Assembly (NCBI RefSeq): GCF_003254295.1
Contig: NZ_QKZO01000002.1
Span: 1 to 64,000 of the forward strand
Direction of reading: 5' to 3'
Origin: Rhodobacter capsulatus
GTDB taxonomy: Bacteria > Pseudomonadota > Alphaproteobacteria > Rhodobacterales > Rhodobacteraceae
DNA length: 64,000 nt
Part shown: piece after piece, positions 25,637-33,536 of the stretch
Layout of the letters: each line of letters begins with the position of its first letter
Numbering within the stretch: position 1 is the first letter of the stretch
Translations under genes and position numbers: made by a program
The notes under the pieces: generated by a model
What the model was told of the DNA's origin: nothing
Database searches by the model: none
What the model saw: the letters and a program-made list of their open reading frames with translations, nothing else

Positions 25637-26718
25637 TGCTTTACTGGCTTGCGAACCTTTCGGACGGGGGCGATTTCTTCAACCTCTTCCGCTACATCAC
25701 CTTCCGCGCCGGTGGGGCCTTCTTCACCGCGCTGATCTTCGGCTTCCTGTTCGGGCGGCCCTTGATCGACATGCTGCGCCGCAAGCAGGGCAAGGGCCAG
25801 CCGATCCGCAACGACGGCCCTGCCACTCATTTCGCCAAGGCGGGCACGCCGACGATGGGGGGCTTGCTGATCCTCTCGGCGCTGCTTTTCGCGACGCTGC
25901 TTTGGGCGCGGCTCGACAATGGCTATGTCTGGATCGTGCTGGGCGTCACCTATGGCTATGCCGCGATCGGCTTTGCCGATGATTACGCCAAGGTGACGAA
26001 GCAGAACGTCAAGGGCGTCTCGGGGCGCACCCGCATGGCGCTGGGCCTCGCACTGGCCGCGCTGGCGGCGGTCTTTGCCGCGCTGATGCATCCGCCGGAA
26101 CTGACCAACATGCTGGCGCTGCCGGTGTTCAAGGACGTGCTGATCAACCTTGGCATCTTCTTCGTGCCCTTCGCGATGTTCGTGATCGTCGGCGCCGCCA
26201 ATGCGGTGAACCTGACCGACGGGCTGGATGGTCTGGCGATCATGCCGGTGATGATCGCGGCCGGAACGCTGGGCGGCATCGCCTATGTCGTGGGTCGGGC
26301 CGACTTCACGCAATATCTGGGCGTCAATTTCGTGCCCGGCACCGGCGAGCTGTTCGTCTTCACCGCCGCGCTGATCGGCGGCGGGCTCGGCTTCCTGTGG
26401 TACAACGCGCCGCCCGCGGCGGTGTTCATGGGCGACACCGGCAGCCTTGCCCTGGGCGGTGCGCTGGGCGCGATTGCCGTTTGCACGAAGCACGAGCTTG
26501 TCCTCGGCGTCGTCGGCGGGCTTTTTGTCGTCGAGGCGCTCTCGGTCATCATTCAGGTGGCTTACTTCAAGGCCACCGGCAAACGGGTGTTCCTGATGGC
26601 ACCCATCCACCACCACTTCGAGAAGAAGGGCTGGGCCGAACCGCAGATCGTGATCCGTTTCTGGATCGTTTCGCTGATCCTTGCGCTGATAGGCCTTGCC
26701 ACGCTGAAGATCCGCTGA
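25636..26718 (+). CDS. mraY: Phospho-MurNAc-pentapeptide translocase
   Basis: A 360-residue integral membrane enzyme with ten predicted helices that moves phospho-MurNAc-pentapeptide onto undecaprenyl phosphate to make lipid I. The catalytic aspartates are present in [13 protein letters not shown] and [10 protein letters not shown], and the C-terminal HHHFEKKGW loop and [15 protein letters not shown] are diagnostic. The ATG overlaps the murF stop as TAATG. A 117-residue membrane protein follows after 25 bp, then a probable terminator; murD is not contiguous, being separated by 440 bp of repeats. Confidence 0.97.
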   Translation: MLYWLANLSDGGDFFNLFRYITFRAGGAFFTALIFGFLFGRPLIDMLRRKQGKGQPIRNDGPATHFAKAGTPTMGGLLILSALLFATLLWARLDNGYVWIVLGVTYGYAAIGFADDYAKVTKQNVKGVSGRTRMALGLALAALAAVFAALMHPPELTNMLALPVFKDVLINLGIFFVPFAMFVIVGAANAVNLTDGLDGLAIMPVMIAAGTLGGIAYVVGRADFTQYLGVNFVPGTGELFVFTAALIGGGLGFLWYNAPPAAVFMGDTGSLALGGALGAIAVCTKHELVLGVVGGLFVVEALSVIIQVAYFKATGKRVFLMAPIHHHFEKKGWAEPQIVIRFWIVSLILALIGLATLKIR

Positions 26719-26743
26719 CCCTTGAAAAGGAAGGAAGACCCGC

Positions 26744-27097
26744 ATGATCAAGAACTTCACGGACCCGCTGAAAGTCACGGCGCTGCTGCTGCCGTGCCTC
26801 GTGTTCTTTGCCAACCTGACCGGCATGAGCAATCTGACGCTGGGCTGGGGCCCGGTTTTCGCGCTGACCGTCGGCACGCTGGCGCTGTGCAAGTTCCTCG
26901 ACGTGATCGTCGGCGCCGATACCCGGCCGATGACCGCCGAGCGCGCCCGGACCTCGGTCTGGGTGTTCCTCGCGCTTCTGAACGTCGTGGCGCTGATCTT
27001 CGCGATGACGCAGCCGGGCCTTGCGCCGGTGGCCTTCGCGGGCGCCGTCGTGCTCTGCTTCGTCTCGATCGCGGGCTATGCGCTGAAGAAGCGCTGA
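26744..27097 (+). CDS. Small membrane protein of unknown function after mraY
   Basis: A 117-residue protein with three to four predicted helices: VTALLLPCLVFFANLTG, LGWGPVFALTVGTLAL, VWVFLALLNVVALIFAM and FAGAVVLCFVSIAGYAL, ending in KKR. I do not recognise a family. The start has AAGGAAG about 9 nt upstream, a good ribosome site, and codon use matches its neighbours. It lies 25 bp after mraY and before a long hairpin, so it should be cotranscribed with murE-murF-mraY. A role in envelope biogenesis is a reasonable guess from position only. Confidence 0.75.
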   Translation: MIKNFTDPLKVTALLLPCLVFFANLTGMSNLTLGWGPVFALTVGTLALCKFLDVIVGADTRPMTAERARTSVWVFLALLNVVALIFAMTQPGLAPVAFAGAVVLCFVSIAGYALKKR

Positions 27098-27106
27098 GAC
27101 CCTGAC

Positions 27107-27133
27107 ATCGGCGGGGGCGCAAGCGCCCCCGAT
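27107..27133 (+). terminator. Hairpin ending the murE-mraY operon
   Basis: GGGGGCGC and GCGCCCCC pair perfectly around AA, and flanking bases (ATCG on the left, CGAT on the right) extend the helix with one bulge. It begins about 10 nt after the stop of the small membrane gene. No T-run follows, so termination efficiency is uncertain. Confidence 0.55.
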
Positions 27134-27418
27134 GCGGCCGCCGGGCCTTGCCGCCCGGCACCCGATACGTCCTGCGGGCGCCGGATCGGGTGTTTCGCCG
27201 CGCTGCCCGCGCTTTGGCCGCCGCGCCCCAGAACGCGCGCCCCGGCCCCTCAAGGATGTGCGGCGGCCCGGGAATGCGGGCAGACCGGGCCGACCGCCGC
27301 CTTTCCTCCCACGCCGTCCGTCAGGTTCCGCTTTTGACAAAGCGGGTTGCGCCGCCTGCGGCGTCGCCCGAAAGGGGGGCTGCGCGCCCCCCTCTTGGTC
27401 CGCTGGCGCGGCCCAATT
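27134..27418. other. Non-coding part of the mraY-murD gap
   Basis: This stretch between the hairpin and the inverted repeat before murD carries no credible gene. It is GC-rich with several short C/G hairpins (for example GGGGGGCTGCGCGCCCCCC around 27375). A possible TTGACA-like hexamer occurs near 27334 with no good -10 partner. I see no RNA gene in it. Confidence 0.5.
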
Positions 27419-27522
27419 CACCCCCGCGGGATATTTCGGCCAAGGTGAAACGGGAAGAAGGGCTTTTCCTTTCATCTTGGCTCAAATATCCCACGGGGGT
27501 GCGGGGGTGTGAAACCCCCGCA
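27419..27522. repeat. Intergenic inverted repeat of the ATATTT...CAAG-TGAAA family
   Basis: A 32-nt left arm (27419-27450; CACCCCCG..GGGATATTT..GCCAAGGTGAAA) is complementary at 28 of 32 positions to the right arm (27470-27501), with a 19-nt loop. A second hairpin (TGCGGGGG / CCCCCGCA, 27500-27522) follows directly, then the murD ribosome site. The same core recurs at 59303-59357, and one arm at 43211. It looks like a dispersed intergenic palindromic element of this genome, able to form a long RNA hairpin upstream of murD. Confidence 0.7.
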
Positions 27523-27539
27523 GCTTACGGAGGTCGCGG

Positions 27540-28940
27540 ATGATACCGGTTCAGGGATATGAGGGCGCGCGCGTCGCGGTGCTGGGGCTCGGGCGCTCGG
27601 GTCTGGCGACGGCGGCGGCGCTGAAGGCAGGGGGCGCGCAGCCCGTGCTGTGGGACGACAGCCCCGAGGCCCGCGCCAAGGCCGAGGCCGCGGGCTACAG
27701 CTGCACCGATCTGACCCGGCAGGGCGCCTTTGAGGGCATCGCGGCGCTGATCACCTCGCCCGGCATTCCGCATCTTTACCCGCGCCCCAATCCGGTCATC
27801 GCCGCGGCGATGGCGGCAGGCGTTCCGGTCGACAATGACATCGGGCTGTTCTTCCGCTCCTGGGCGACGGCGGGCTGGGACGATTTCGACGTCACGCCGC
27901 GCAGCATCTGCATCACCGGCTCGAACGGCAAATCGACGACGACGGCGCTGATCCACCACATCCTGAAACACGCAGGGCGCCCGACCCAGATGGCGGGCAA
28001 CATCGGCCGTGGTGTCCTTGACCTTGATCCGCCCGTCGATGGCGAGGTGGTGGTGCTGGAACTGTCGAGCTACCAGACCGATCTGGCCCGCGCGCTGACC
28101 CCCGACATCGCGGTTTTCACCAATCTTTCGCCCGACCACATGGACCGCCATTCCGGCATGGGCGGCTATTTCGCCGCCAAGCGTCGTCTGTTCGCCGAAG
28201 GCGCGCCCGACCGCGCGGTGATCGGCATCGACGAGCCTGAGGGCGTCTATCTGGCCAATCAGATGGCGATGGGGCGCGAGGATGACCGGGTGATCCGGGT
28301 TTCCGCCGCGCAGAAACTGGGCGATTTCGGCTGGTCGGTCTTTGCGCGCAAGGGGTTTTTGGCGGAGTGGCGCAAGGGGCGGCAGGTCGCCTCGATCGAT
28401 CTGCGCGCCGTCAAGGCGCTGCCCGGCGCGCATAACCACCAGAACGCCTGCGCCGCCTATGCCGCCTGCCGCAGCCTTGGCCTGGCGCCGAAGCTGATCG
28501 AGGAGGCCTTTCACAGTTTCGGCGGGCTGCCGCACCGCAGCCAGACCATCGCGGAAAAGCGCGGCGTGCGCTATGTCAACGACAGCAAGGCCACCAATGT
28601 CGACAGCGCGGCGAAGGCGCTGGAGGCGTTCCAGAACATCCGCTGGATCGTCGGCGGCATGGGCAAGGAGGGCGGCGTTGCGGCGCTGAAACCGCTTTTG
28701 GGCACTGTGAAGAAGACCTATTTCATCGGCCATTCGGGGCGCGATTTCGCGCTGGAACTGGCCCCGCTCGCGCATGAGATCTGCGAGACGATGGAACGCG
28801 CCGTGGCCCGCGCCGCGGAGGAGGCCGAGCCCGGCGATACCGTGCTTCTGGCCCCCGCCGCGGCCAGTTTCGACCAATATCCGAATTTCGAAAAGCGCGG
28901 CGAGCATTTCACCGCGCTGGCGCAGGCGCTGCCCGACTGA
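27540..28940 (+). CDS. murD: UDP-MurNAc-L-alanine:D-glutamate ligase
   Basis: A 466-residue cytoplasmic Mur ligase that adds D-glutamate to UDP-MurNAc-L-alanine. Motifs: N-terminal uracil-binding [17 protein letters not shown], the ATP loop [50 protein letters not shown] and the C-terminal [17 protein letters not shown]. An ACGGAGG site precedes the ATG. It is separated from mraY by 440 bp of repeats and is followed by a sulfotransferase-like gene, not by ftsW or murG, so this cluster is broken compared with the classic dcw order. Confidence 0.96.
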   Translation: MIPVQGYEGARVAVLGLGRSGLATAAALKAGGAQPVLWDDSPEARAKAEAAGYSCTDLTRQGAFEGIAALITSPGIPHLYPRPNPVIAAAMAAGVPVDNDIGLFFRSWATAGWDDFDVTPRSICITGSNGKSTTTALIHHILKHAGRPTQMAGNIGRGVLDLDPPVDGEVVVLELSSYQTDLARALTPDIAVFTNLSPDHMDRHSGMGGYFAAKRRLFAEGAPDRAVIGIDEPEGVYLANQMAMGREDDRVIRVSAAQKLGDFGWSVFARKGFLAEWRKGRQVASIDLRAVKALPGAHNHQNACAAYAACRSLGLAPKLIEEAFHSFGGLPHRSQTIAEKRGVRYVNDSKATNVDSAAKALEAFQNIRWIVGGMGKEGGVAALKPLLGTVKKTYFIGHSGRDFALELAPLAHEICETMERAVARAAEEAEPGDTVLLAPAAASFDQYPNFEKRGEHFTALAQALPD

Positions 28941-29010
28941 GGCGGCGCTTGCGGGGGGCCGCGCGGGCGGCCATACTCGTCCCGAACCCGCAACAGGCGA
29001 GAGCGCAGCG

Positions 29011-29589
29011 ATGATGGTGTTTCCCCGCGAGAACCTCGTGTTCTTCGCGGTTCCGAAAACCGGCACCACCGCGATCGAGGCGGCGCTGGACGCCCGCGCC
29101 GCGATCGTGCTGCGCGATCCGCCGCAGATGAAGCACCTGACCGTGGCCAGCTATGCCCGGGTGCTGCAGCCGCTTCTGAAGGCCGATTACGAGATGATGG
29201 CGGTGATCCGCCATCCGCTCGACTGGCACGGCTCGCAGTATCGCTATCGCAGCCGCCCGGCGCTGAAGGGCACGGCGCGCTCGACCGCAGAGGTCAGTTT
29301 CGCCGATTTCATCGCGCGGATGCTGACGCCCGGCAACCCCGAGGCCGAAGGGTCGCAATCGCGGTTTCTTTGCCTGAAGGACGGCAGCTGCCCGGTGCGG
29401 CATCTGTTCCGCTACGAGGCGCAAGACCGCATTCTGGCCTTTCTGGCCGAGCGCTTCGGCGGCCCGGTGGCGCTGCCCGTCGTCAATGTCTCGCCCCGCC
29501 GCGCGCTCGATCTGCCCGAGGCGCTGCGCGCGGCGCATGAAACCCGGTTTGCCCGCTGCTATCACATGTGGGAGACGGCGCAGCATTGA
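29011..29589 (+). CDS. Sulfotransferase-like P-loop protein
   Basis: A 192-residue protein with a sulfotransferase-type 5'-phosphosulfate loop near the N-terminus: NLVFFAVPKTGTTAIEAAL (about residues 8-26), where K-T-G-T-T matches the PAPS-binding loop of carbohydrate sulfotransferases. VIRHPLDWHGSQYRYRS further on matches the 3'-phosphate-binding segment (R-x-P with a downstream S). It is shorter than typical (250-300), so it may be a minimal or divergent member. Start: tandem ATGs at 29011/29014 with a weak purine-rich site. It lies 70 bp after murD and 10 bp before the GFA gene. The acceptor is unknown. Confidence 0.7.
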   Translation: MMVFPRENLVFFAVPKTGTTAIEAALDARAAIVLRDPPQMKHLTVASYARVLQPLLKADYEMMAVIRHPLDWHGSQYRYRSRPALKGTARSTAEVSFADFIARMLTPGNPEAEGSQSRFLCLKDGSCPVRHLFRYEAQDRILAFLAERFGGPVALPVVNVSPRRALDLPEALRAAHETRFARCYHMWETAQH

Positions 29590-29599
29590 GGAGGAACGC

Positions 29600-30076
29600 A
29601 TGACCGAAAGCCTGACCGGCCGTTGCCCCTGCGGGCAGGTGAGCTACCACCTGACCGCGGCGCCGATGATCACCCATGCCTGTCATTGCAGCTGGTGCCA
29701 GCGCGAGACCGGCACCGCCTTCGCGCTCAACGCGATGATCGAGACCGACCGGCTGCAGGTCACGGGCGCGGTCGATTACGTGCTGACGCCCTCGGCCTCG
29801 GGTAAGGGGCAGGAGATCGCGCGCTGTCCCAGCTGCCGCGTCGCCGTTTTCAGCCATTATGCCGGGGCAGGGCGGGCGCTGGCCTTCGTGCGCGTCGGCA
29901 CGCTGGACAGCCCCGCCGCCTGTCCGCCCGATGTGCATATCTTTACCGCGACGAAACAGCCCTGGGTGGTGCTACCCGCAGGCGCGCAGGTGTTCGAAGA
30001 ATATTACAAAAGCGCCGAGGTCTGGTCGCCCGAAGCGCTGGAGCGGCGCCGCGCGGCGCTCTCACGGGTGGGCTGA
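29600..30076 (+). CDS. GFA family zinc-binding protein
   Basis: A 158-residue cytoplasmic protein of the GFA (glutathione-dependent formaldehyde-activating enzyme) fold. The zinc ligands are in place: GRCPCGQVSY near residue 8, HACHCSWCQRETGTAF near 27, and RCPSCRVAVFSHY near 75. Founding members bind S-hydroxymethylglutathione, but most family members, including this one, have no proven substrate. GAGGA precedes the ATG, and it starts 10 nt after the sulfotransferase-like gene, so the two may be cotranscribed. Nothing nearby points to formaldehyde metabolism. Confidence 0.85.
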   Translation: MTESLTGRCPCGQVSYHLTAAPMITHACHCSWCQRETGTAFALNAMIETDRLQVTGAVDYVLTPSASGKGQEIARCPSCRVAVFSHYAGAGRALAFVRVGTLDSPAACPPDVHIFTATKQPWVVLPAGAQVFEEYYKSAEVWSPEALERRRAALSRVG

Positions 30077-30154
30077 GCCCGCCCGCCACGCGGTGCTTTT
30101 CAACCGGCCCCCTTTGCGCTAGGGCTTCGCACGACGAATCCGACGGAGACAGCG

Positions 30155-31201
30155 ATGACCGAGCGCAAGAATGGCCTGACCTATGCCGATGCAGGCGTGG
30201 ATATCGACGCGGGCAATGCGCTCGTCGAACGGATCAAACCGGCGGCGAAACGCACCAGCCGCCCCGGCACTGTCTCGGGGCTGGGTGGCTTCGGCGCGCT
30301 GTTTGATCTCAAGGCCGCGGGCTACAATGACCCGATCCTTGTCGCCGCGACCGATGGCGTCGGCACCAAGCTGCGCATCGCCATCGACACCGGCGTCGTC
30401 GATACGATCGGCATCGACCTTGTGGCGATGTGCGTGAACGATCTGGTCTGTCAGGGCGCCGAGCCCTTGTTCTTCCTGGATTATTTCGCGACCGGCAAGC
30501 TTGAGGTCGCGCAGGCCGCCACCATCATCGAGGGCATCGCCGAGGGCTGCGCGCAATCGGGCTGCGCGCTGATTGGCGGCGAAACCGCCGAAATGCCGGG
30601 CATGTATGCGAAGGACGATTTCGATCTGGCGGGCTTTGCCGTCGGCGCGATGGAACGCGGCTCGGATCTGCCCGCGGGGGTCGTGGCGGGCGACGTGCTG
30701 TTGGGCCTTGGCTCGAACGGCGTGCATTCGAACGGCTACAGCTTCGTGCGCAAAGTGGTGGAACTGTCGGGCCTTGGCTGGGATGCGGCCTCGCCGTTTT
30801 CCGAGGGCACGCTGGGGCAGGCGCTGCTCGCGCCGACCCGGCTTTACGTGAAACAGGCGCTTTCGGCGATCCGCGCGGGGGGCGTGCATGCGCTCGCCCA
30901 TATCACCGGCGGCGGGCTGACGGAAAACCTGCCGCGCGTGCTGCCGGAAGGGCTGGGTGCGACGATCGATCTGTCCTCCTGGCCGCTGCCGCCGGTCTTC
31001 CGCTGGCTGGCCGAGACCGCGAACATGGCCGAGCCGGAACTGCTCAAGACCTTCAACTGTGGCATCGGCATGATCTGCGTTGTCGATGCGGCGCAGGCCC
31101 CGGCGCTGAAGGCGCTTCTGGAAGCCGCGGGCGAAACCGTGACCGTGATCGGCACCGTGACCGAGGGGCAGGGCGTCGCCTATACGGGCAAGCTGTTGTG
31201 A
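30155..31201 (+). CDS. purM: Phosphoribosylformylglycinamidine cyclo-ligase (AIR synthetase)
   Basis: A 348-residue cytoplasmic enzyme of purine synthesis that closes the imidazole ring to form aminoimidazole ribonucleotide using ATP. Signatures: [19 protein letters not shown] at the N-terminus, [46 protein letters not shown] and [16 protein letters not shown]. It overlaps purN by 4 nt (GTGA), the common purM-purN arrangement in proteobacteria. No obvious operator or riboswitch was found in the 78 bp upstream. Confidence 0.97.
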   Translation: MTERKNGLTYADAGVDIDAGNALVERIKPAAKRTSRPGTVSGLGGFGALFDLKAAGYNDPILVAATDGVGTKLRIAIDTGVVDTIGIDLVAMCVNDLVCQGAEPLFFLDYFATGKLEVAQAATIIEGIAEGCAQSGCALIGGETAEMPGMYAKDDFDLAGFAVGAMERGSDLPAGVVAGDVLLGLGSNGVHSNGYSFVRKVVELSGLGWDAASPFSEGTLGQALLAPTRLYVKQALSAIRAGGVHALAHITGGGLTENLPRVLPEGLGATIDLSSWPLPPVFRWLAETANMAEPELLKTFNCGIGMICVVDAAQAPALKALLEAAGETVTVIGTVTEGQGVAYTGKLL

Positions 31202-31788
31202 CCACCCGCGTCGCGATCCTGATTTCGGGCAGCGGGTCGAACATGATCCGTCTGGTCGAGGACATGCAGGGCCTGGGCCATGCGACGCCGGTTCTGGTCG
31301 CCTCGAACGACCCGACGGCGGCGGGGATCGACCGCGCCGCGCGTCTGGGCGTGGCGACGGCGGTGATCGATCACCGCCCTTTCGGTAAGGATCGCGCGGC
31401 GTTTGAGGCGGAACTGCTGAAACCGATCCTGATGGCCGAGCCCGATGTTCTGTGCCTTGCGGGCTTCATGCGCGTGCTGACGCCCGAGTTCGTGACGCGC
31501 TTTGCCGGTCGGATGCTGAACATCCACCCGTCGCTTTTGCCGAAATATCCGGGGCTGCACACGCATCAGCGCGCGATCGAGGCGGGCGATGCCGAGGCGG
31601 GCTGCACCGTGCATGAGGTGACACCGGTTCTGGATGACGGCCCGATCCTCGGTCAGGCGCGGGTGCCGGTCGTGGCGGGGGACACCGCCGAAACCCTGGC
31701 TGCCAGGGTTCTGGCGCAGGAACACAAGCTTTACCCCGCCGTGCTGCGCCGCTTCGTGACCGGCAACCGCAGCCGTCTGGATCTCTAG
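31198..31788 (+). CDS. purN: Phosphoribosylglycinamide formyltransferase
   Basis: A 196-residue folate-dependent enzyme that formylates GAR in purine synthesis. Motifs: [33 protein letters not shown], the catalytic Asn/His loop [20 protein letters not shown] and the aspartate in [17 protein letters not shown]. It starts with GTG overlapping the purM stop by 4 nt, so it depends on translational coupling. A ~206-nt structured element begins 16 nt after its TAG, the same distance at which a second copy follows rnd. Confidence 0.97.
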   Translation: MTTRVAILISGSGSNMIRLVEDMQGLGHATPVLVASNDPTAAGIDRAARLGVATAVIDHRPFGKDRAAFEAELLKPILMAEPDVLCLAGFMRVLTPEFVTRFAGRMLNIHPSLLPKYPGLHTHQRAIEAGDAEAGCTVHEVTPVLDDGPILGQARVPVVAGDTAETLAARVLAQEHKLYPAVLRRFVTGNRSRLDL

Positions 31789-31804
31789 GCAGCCAAGCCC
31801 TGTT

Positions 31805-32010
31805 CGGGCGGAGCAGGAAAGGCACGGCCTTTCCCCGCCCGTATCGCAACAGCCGCCGCAAGACCGTTTCCCCAAGCGCAACAGAGGCCAGCGCCCGTCC
31901 CGGCGGGCGAGAAGCGCCCGCCATGGGCGGGGCGGGCGCTGGCCGAGTGCCTGATGCACTCGGCGGTCACGGGGCTGATGTGCCACGTGACCTCGGCGAT
32001 GGCCTCGGTC
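31805..32010 (+). ncRNA. Structured 206-nt element, copy 1 (after purN)
   Basis: No convincing gene occupies the 354-bp purN-rnd gap; its first half is this element. Helices visible on the plus strand: CGGGCGG with CCGCCCG enclosing GGAAAGGC/GCCTTTCC (31805-31841); GGCCAGCGCCCG/CGGGCGCTGGCC (31886-31897 with 31933-31944) enclosing GGCGGGCG/CGCCCGCC around AGAAG; CCGAGTGC/GCACTCGG (31943-31963); GGTCACG/CGTGACC (31965-31992). A second copy at 33314-33520 is about 86 percent identical by hand alignment, with changes that preserve pairing. It could be a stand-alone RNA, a 3'-UTR element or a mobile palindromic repeat; strand and function are inferred. Confidence 0.6.
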
Positions 32011-32142
32011 AAGACGGCGTTGCCTGCCGCCCGGCTCACAACCTTTTGTGCATTCCTGCAACGACACGCTTTCCTTTGTGCGGACAAATGCCTAAACCGA
32101 AGACATGGGCGGGATGACCCCGCGATCCCCGGGAAAGGCACG
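32011..32142. other. Leader region upstream of rnd
   Basis: About 130 bp between element copy 1 and the rnd ATG. It is less GC-rich than its surroundings and contains CTTTTGTGCATT and CTTTGTGCGGA, two similar 11-mers about 31 bp apart. Some promoter activity for rnd is expected here, but I cannot place a -35/-10 pair with confidence. Confidence 0.4.
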
Positions 32143-33297
32143 ATGCAGACGATTACCACCACCGACGCACTGGAGCAGTTCTGCACCCGCGCCAAGGCTG
32201 CCCCCTATGTGACGGTCGATACCGAGTTCCTGCGTGAACGCACCTACTGGTCGAAGCTCTGTCTGGTGCAGATGGCGCTTCCCGGCAAGGACGGCGAGGC
32301 GGTTCTGCTCGATCCGCTGGTCGAAGGCCTGTCGCTCGAACCGCTTTACGACCTCTTTCGCCACCCGGGCACGGTCAAGGTCTTCCACGCCGCCCGGCAG
32401 GATCTGGAGATTTTCTTCACCGAGGCCGGGGTCTTCCCGCTGCCGCTGTTTGACACCCAGGTCGCGGCGATGGTCTGCGGCTTTGGCGAGCAGGTCGGCT
32501 ACGAGACGCTGGTGAAGAAGATCGCCAAGCAATCGCTCGACAAGACCTCGCGCTTCACCGACTGGTCGCGTCGCCCGCTGACCGATGCGCAAAAGGCCTA
32601 TGCGCTGGCCGATGTCACCCATCTGCGAGTGATCTACGAATTCCTCTCGAAAGAGCTGAAGAAATCGGGCCGCGAGCAATGGGTCGAGGAGGAAGAGGCG
32701 ATCCTTCTGAACCCCGAGACCTATATCACCCGCCCCGAGGAAGCCTGGGAACGGGTGAAGACGCGGACGAATTCGGGGCGGTTCATGGCGGTCGTGCGCG
32801 AACTGGCCCGCTTCCGCGAAGCTTACGCGCAGGGCAAGAACATCCCGCGCTCGCGCGTCTTCAAGGATGATGCGCTTTTGGAGCTGGCCTCGACGAAGCC
32901 GGTGTCGCTGGAGGAGCTGGGCAAGTCGCGGCTTTTGCTGCGCGAGGCGCGGCGGGGTGACATTGCCGAGGGCATCATCGCGGCGGTGAAGGCCGGGCTT
33001 GAAACCAAGCCCGAGGATTTCCCGCGCGTGCCCGATGAAGATGCGCAGCTGCAGGTGAACACGGCGCTCGCCGATCTGCTGCGGGTGCTTTTGAAGGCGA
33101 AATCCGAAGAGGCCGGGGTGGCGGCGAAGCTGATCGCCACCGCCTCGGATCTGGACCGGATCGCCGCGGGCAAGCGCGATGTCGGCGCGCTGACCGGCTG
33201 GCGGCTCGATGTCTTTGGCAATGACGCGCTGCGGCTGGCCAAGGGCGAGATCGCGCTGACTGCTGCGGGCGGCTCGGTGCGGGTGGTGCAGGTCTGA
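32143..33297 (+). CDS. rnd: Ribonuclease D
   Basis: A 384-residue 3'-5' exoribonuclease of the DEDD-y class involved in tRNA 3' maturation and RNA turnover. The exonuclease domain shows all motifs: VTVDTEFLRERTYW (DxE), VKVFHAARQDLEIF (second Asp), and ALADVTHLRVIYEFL (final Asp, tyrosine-type). A HRDC-like helical part follows (KTRTNSGRFMAVVRELARFR, then NIPRSRVFKDDALLELASTK). The start at 32143 is preceded by GGGAAAGG; the frame upstream overlaps the structured element and is not used. A structured element lies on each side of the gene, the downstream one 16 nt after the stop. Confidence 0.95.
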   Translation: MQTITTTDALEQFCTRAKAAPYVTVDTEFLRERTYWSKLCLVQMALPGKDGEAVLLDPLVEGLSLEPLYDLFRHPGTVKVFHAARQDLEIFFTEAGVFPLPLFDTQVAAMVCGFGEQVGYETLVKKIAKQSLDKTSRFTDWSRRPLTDAQKAYALADVTHLRVIYEFLSKELKKSGREQWVEEEEAILLNPETYITRPEEAWERVKTRTNSGRFMAVVRELARFREAYAQGKNIPRSRVFKDDALLELASTKPVSLEELGKSRLLLREARRGDIAEGIIAAVKAGLETKPEDFPRVPDEDAQLQVNTALADLLRVLLKAKSEEAGVAAKLIATASDLDRIAAGKRDVGALTGWRLDVFGNDALRLAKGEIALTAAGGSVRVVQV

Positions 33298-33313
33298 ACC
33301 TGCCACGGTTTTT

Positions 33314-33520
33314 CGGGCGGAGAAGGAAAGGCAGCGCCTTTCCCCGCCCGTGTCGTAACCGCTGCAGCACGACCGTTTCCCCAGGCACGACAGAGGCCGG
33401 CGCCTGACCCGGCGGGCGAGAAGCGCCCGCCGAGGGCGGGGCGGGCGCTGGCCGGGGACCTTTGGGCCCCCGGCGGTCCCGGGGCTGATGTGTCGCGTGA
33501 CCTCGGCGATGGCCTCGGTC
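33314..33520 (+). ncRNA. Structured 206-nt element, copy 2 (after rnd)
   Basis: Second copy of the element after purN, again starting 16 nt past a stop codon. The first hairpin is identical except in the bulge (AGAA) and loop (AGC). The large helix has GGCCGGCGCCTG opposite CGGGCGCTGGCC: both changes from copy 1 (A to G opposite T, C to T opposite G) keep wobble pairs if the plus strand is transcribed. The next hairpin has a largely different sequence (CCGGGGACC-TTT-GGGCCCCCGG, 33452-33473) in the same position. A 1-nt indel relative to copy 1 lies in this hairpin, which argues against coding. It ends 17 bp before the uvrD stop on the other strand. Confidence 0.6.
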
Positions 33521-33536
33521 AGATCAGACGGCCGCG

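Noticed and set aside
31785-32195. Minus-strand ORF over element copy 1 (and a similar one over copy 2)
   Set aside because: Similarity of the translations follows only from nucleotide similarity of the two copies; a 1-nt indel breaks a common frame and substitutions follow helix pairing, not codons.
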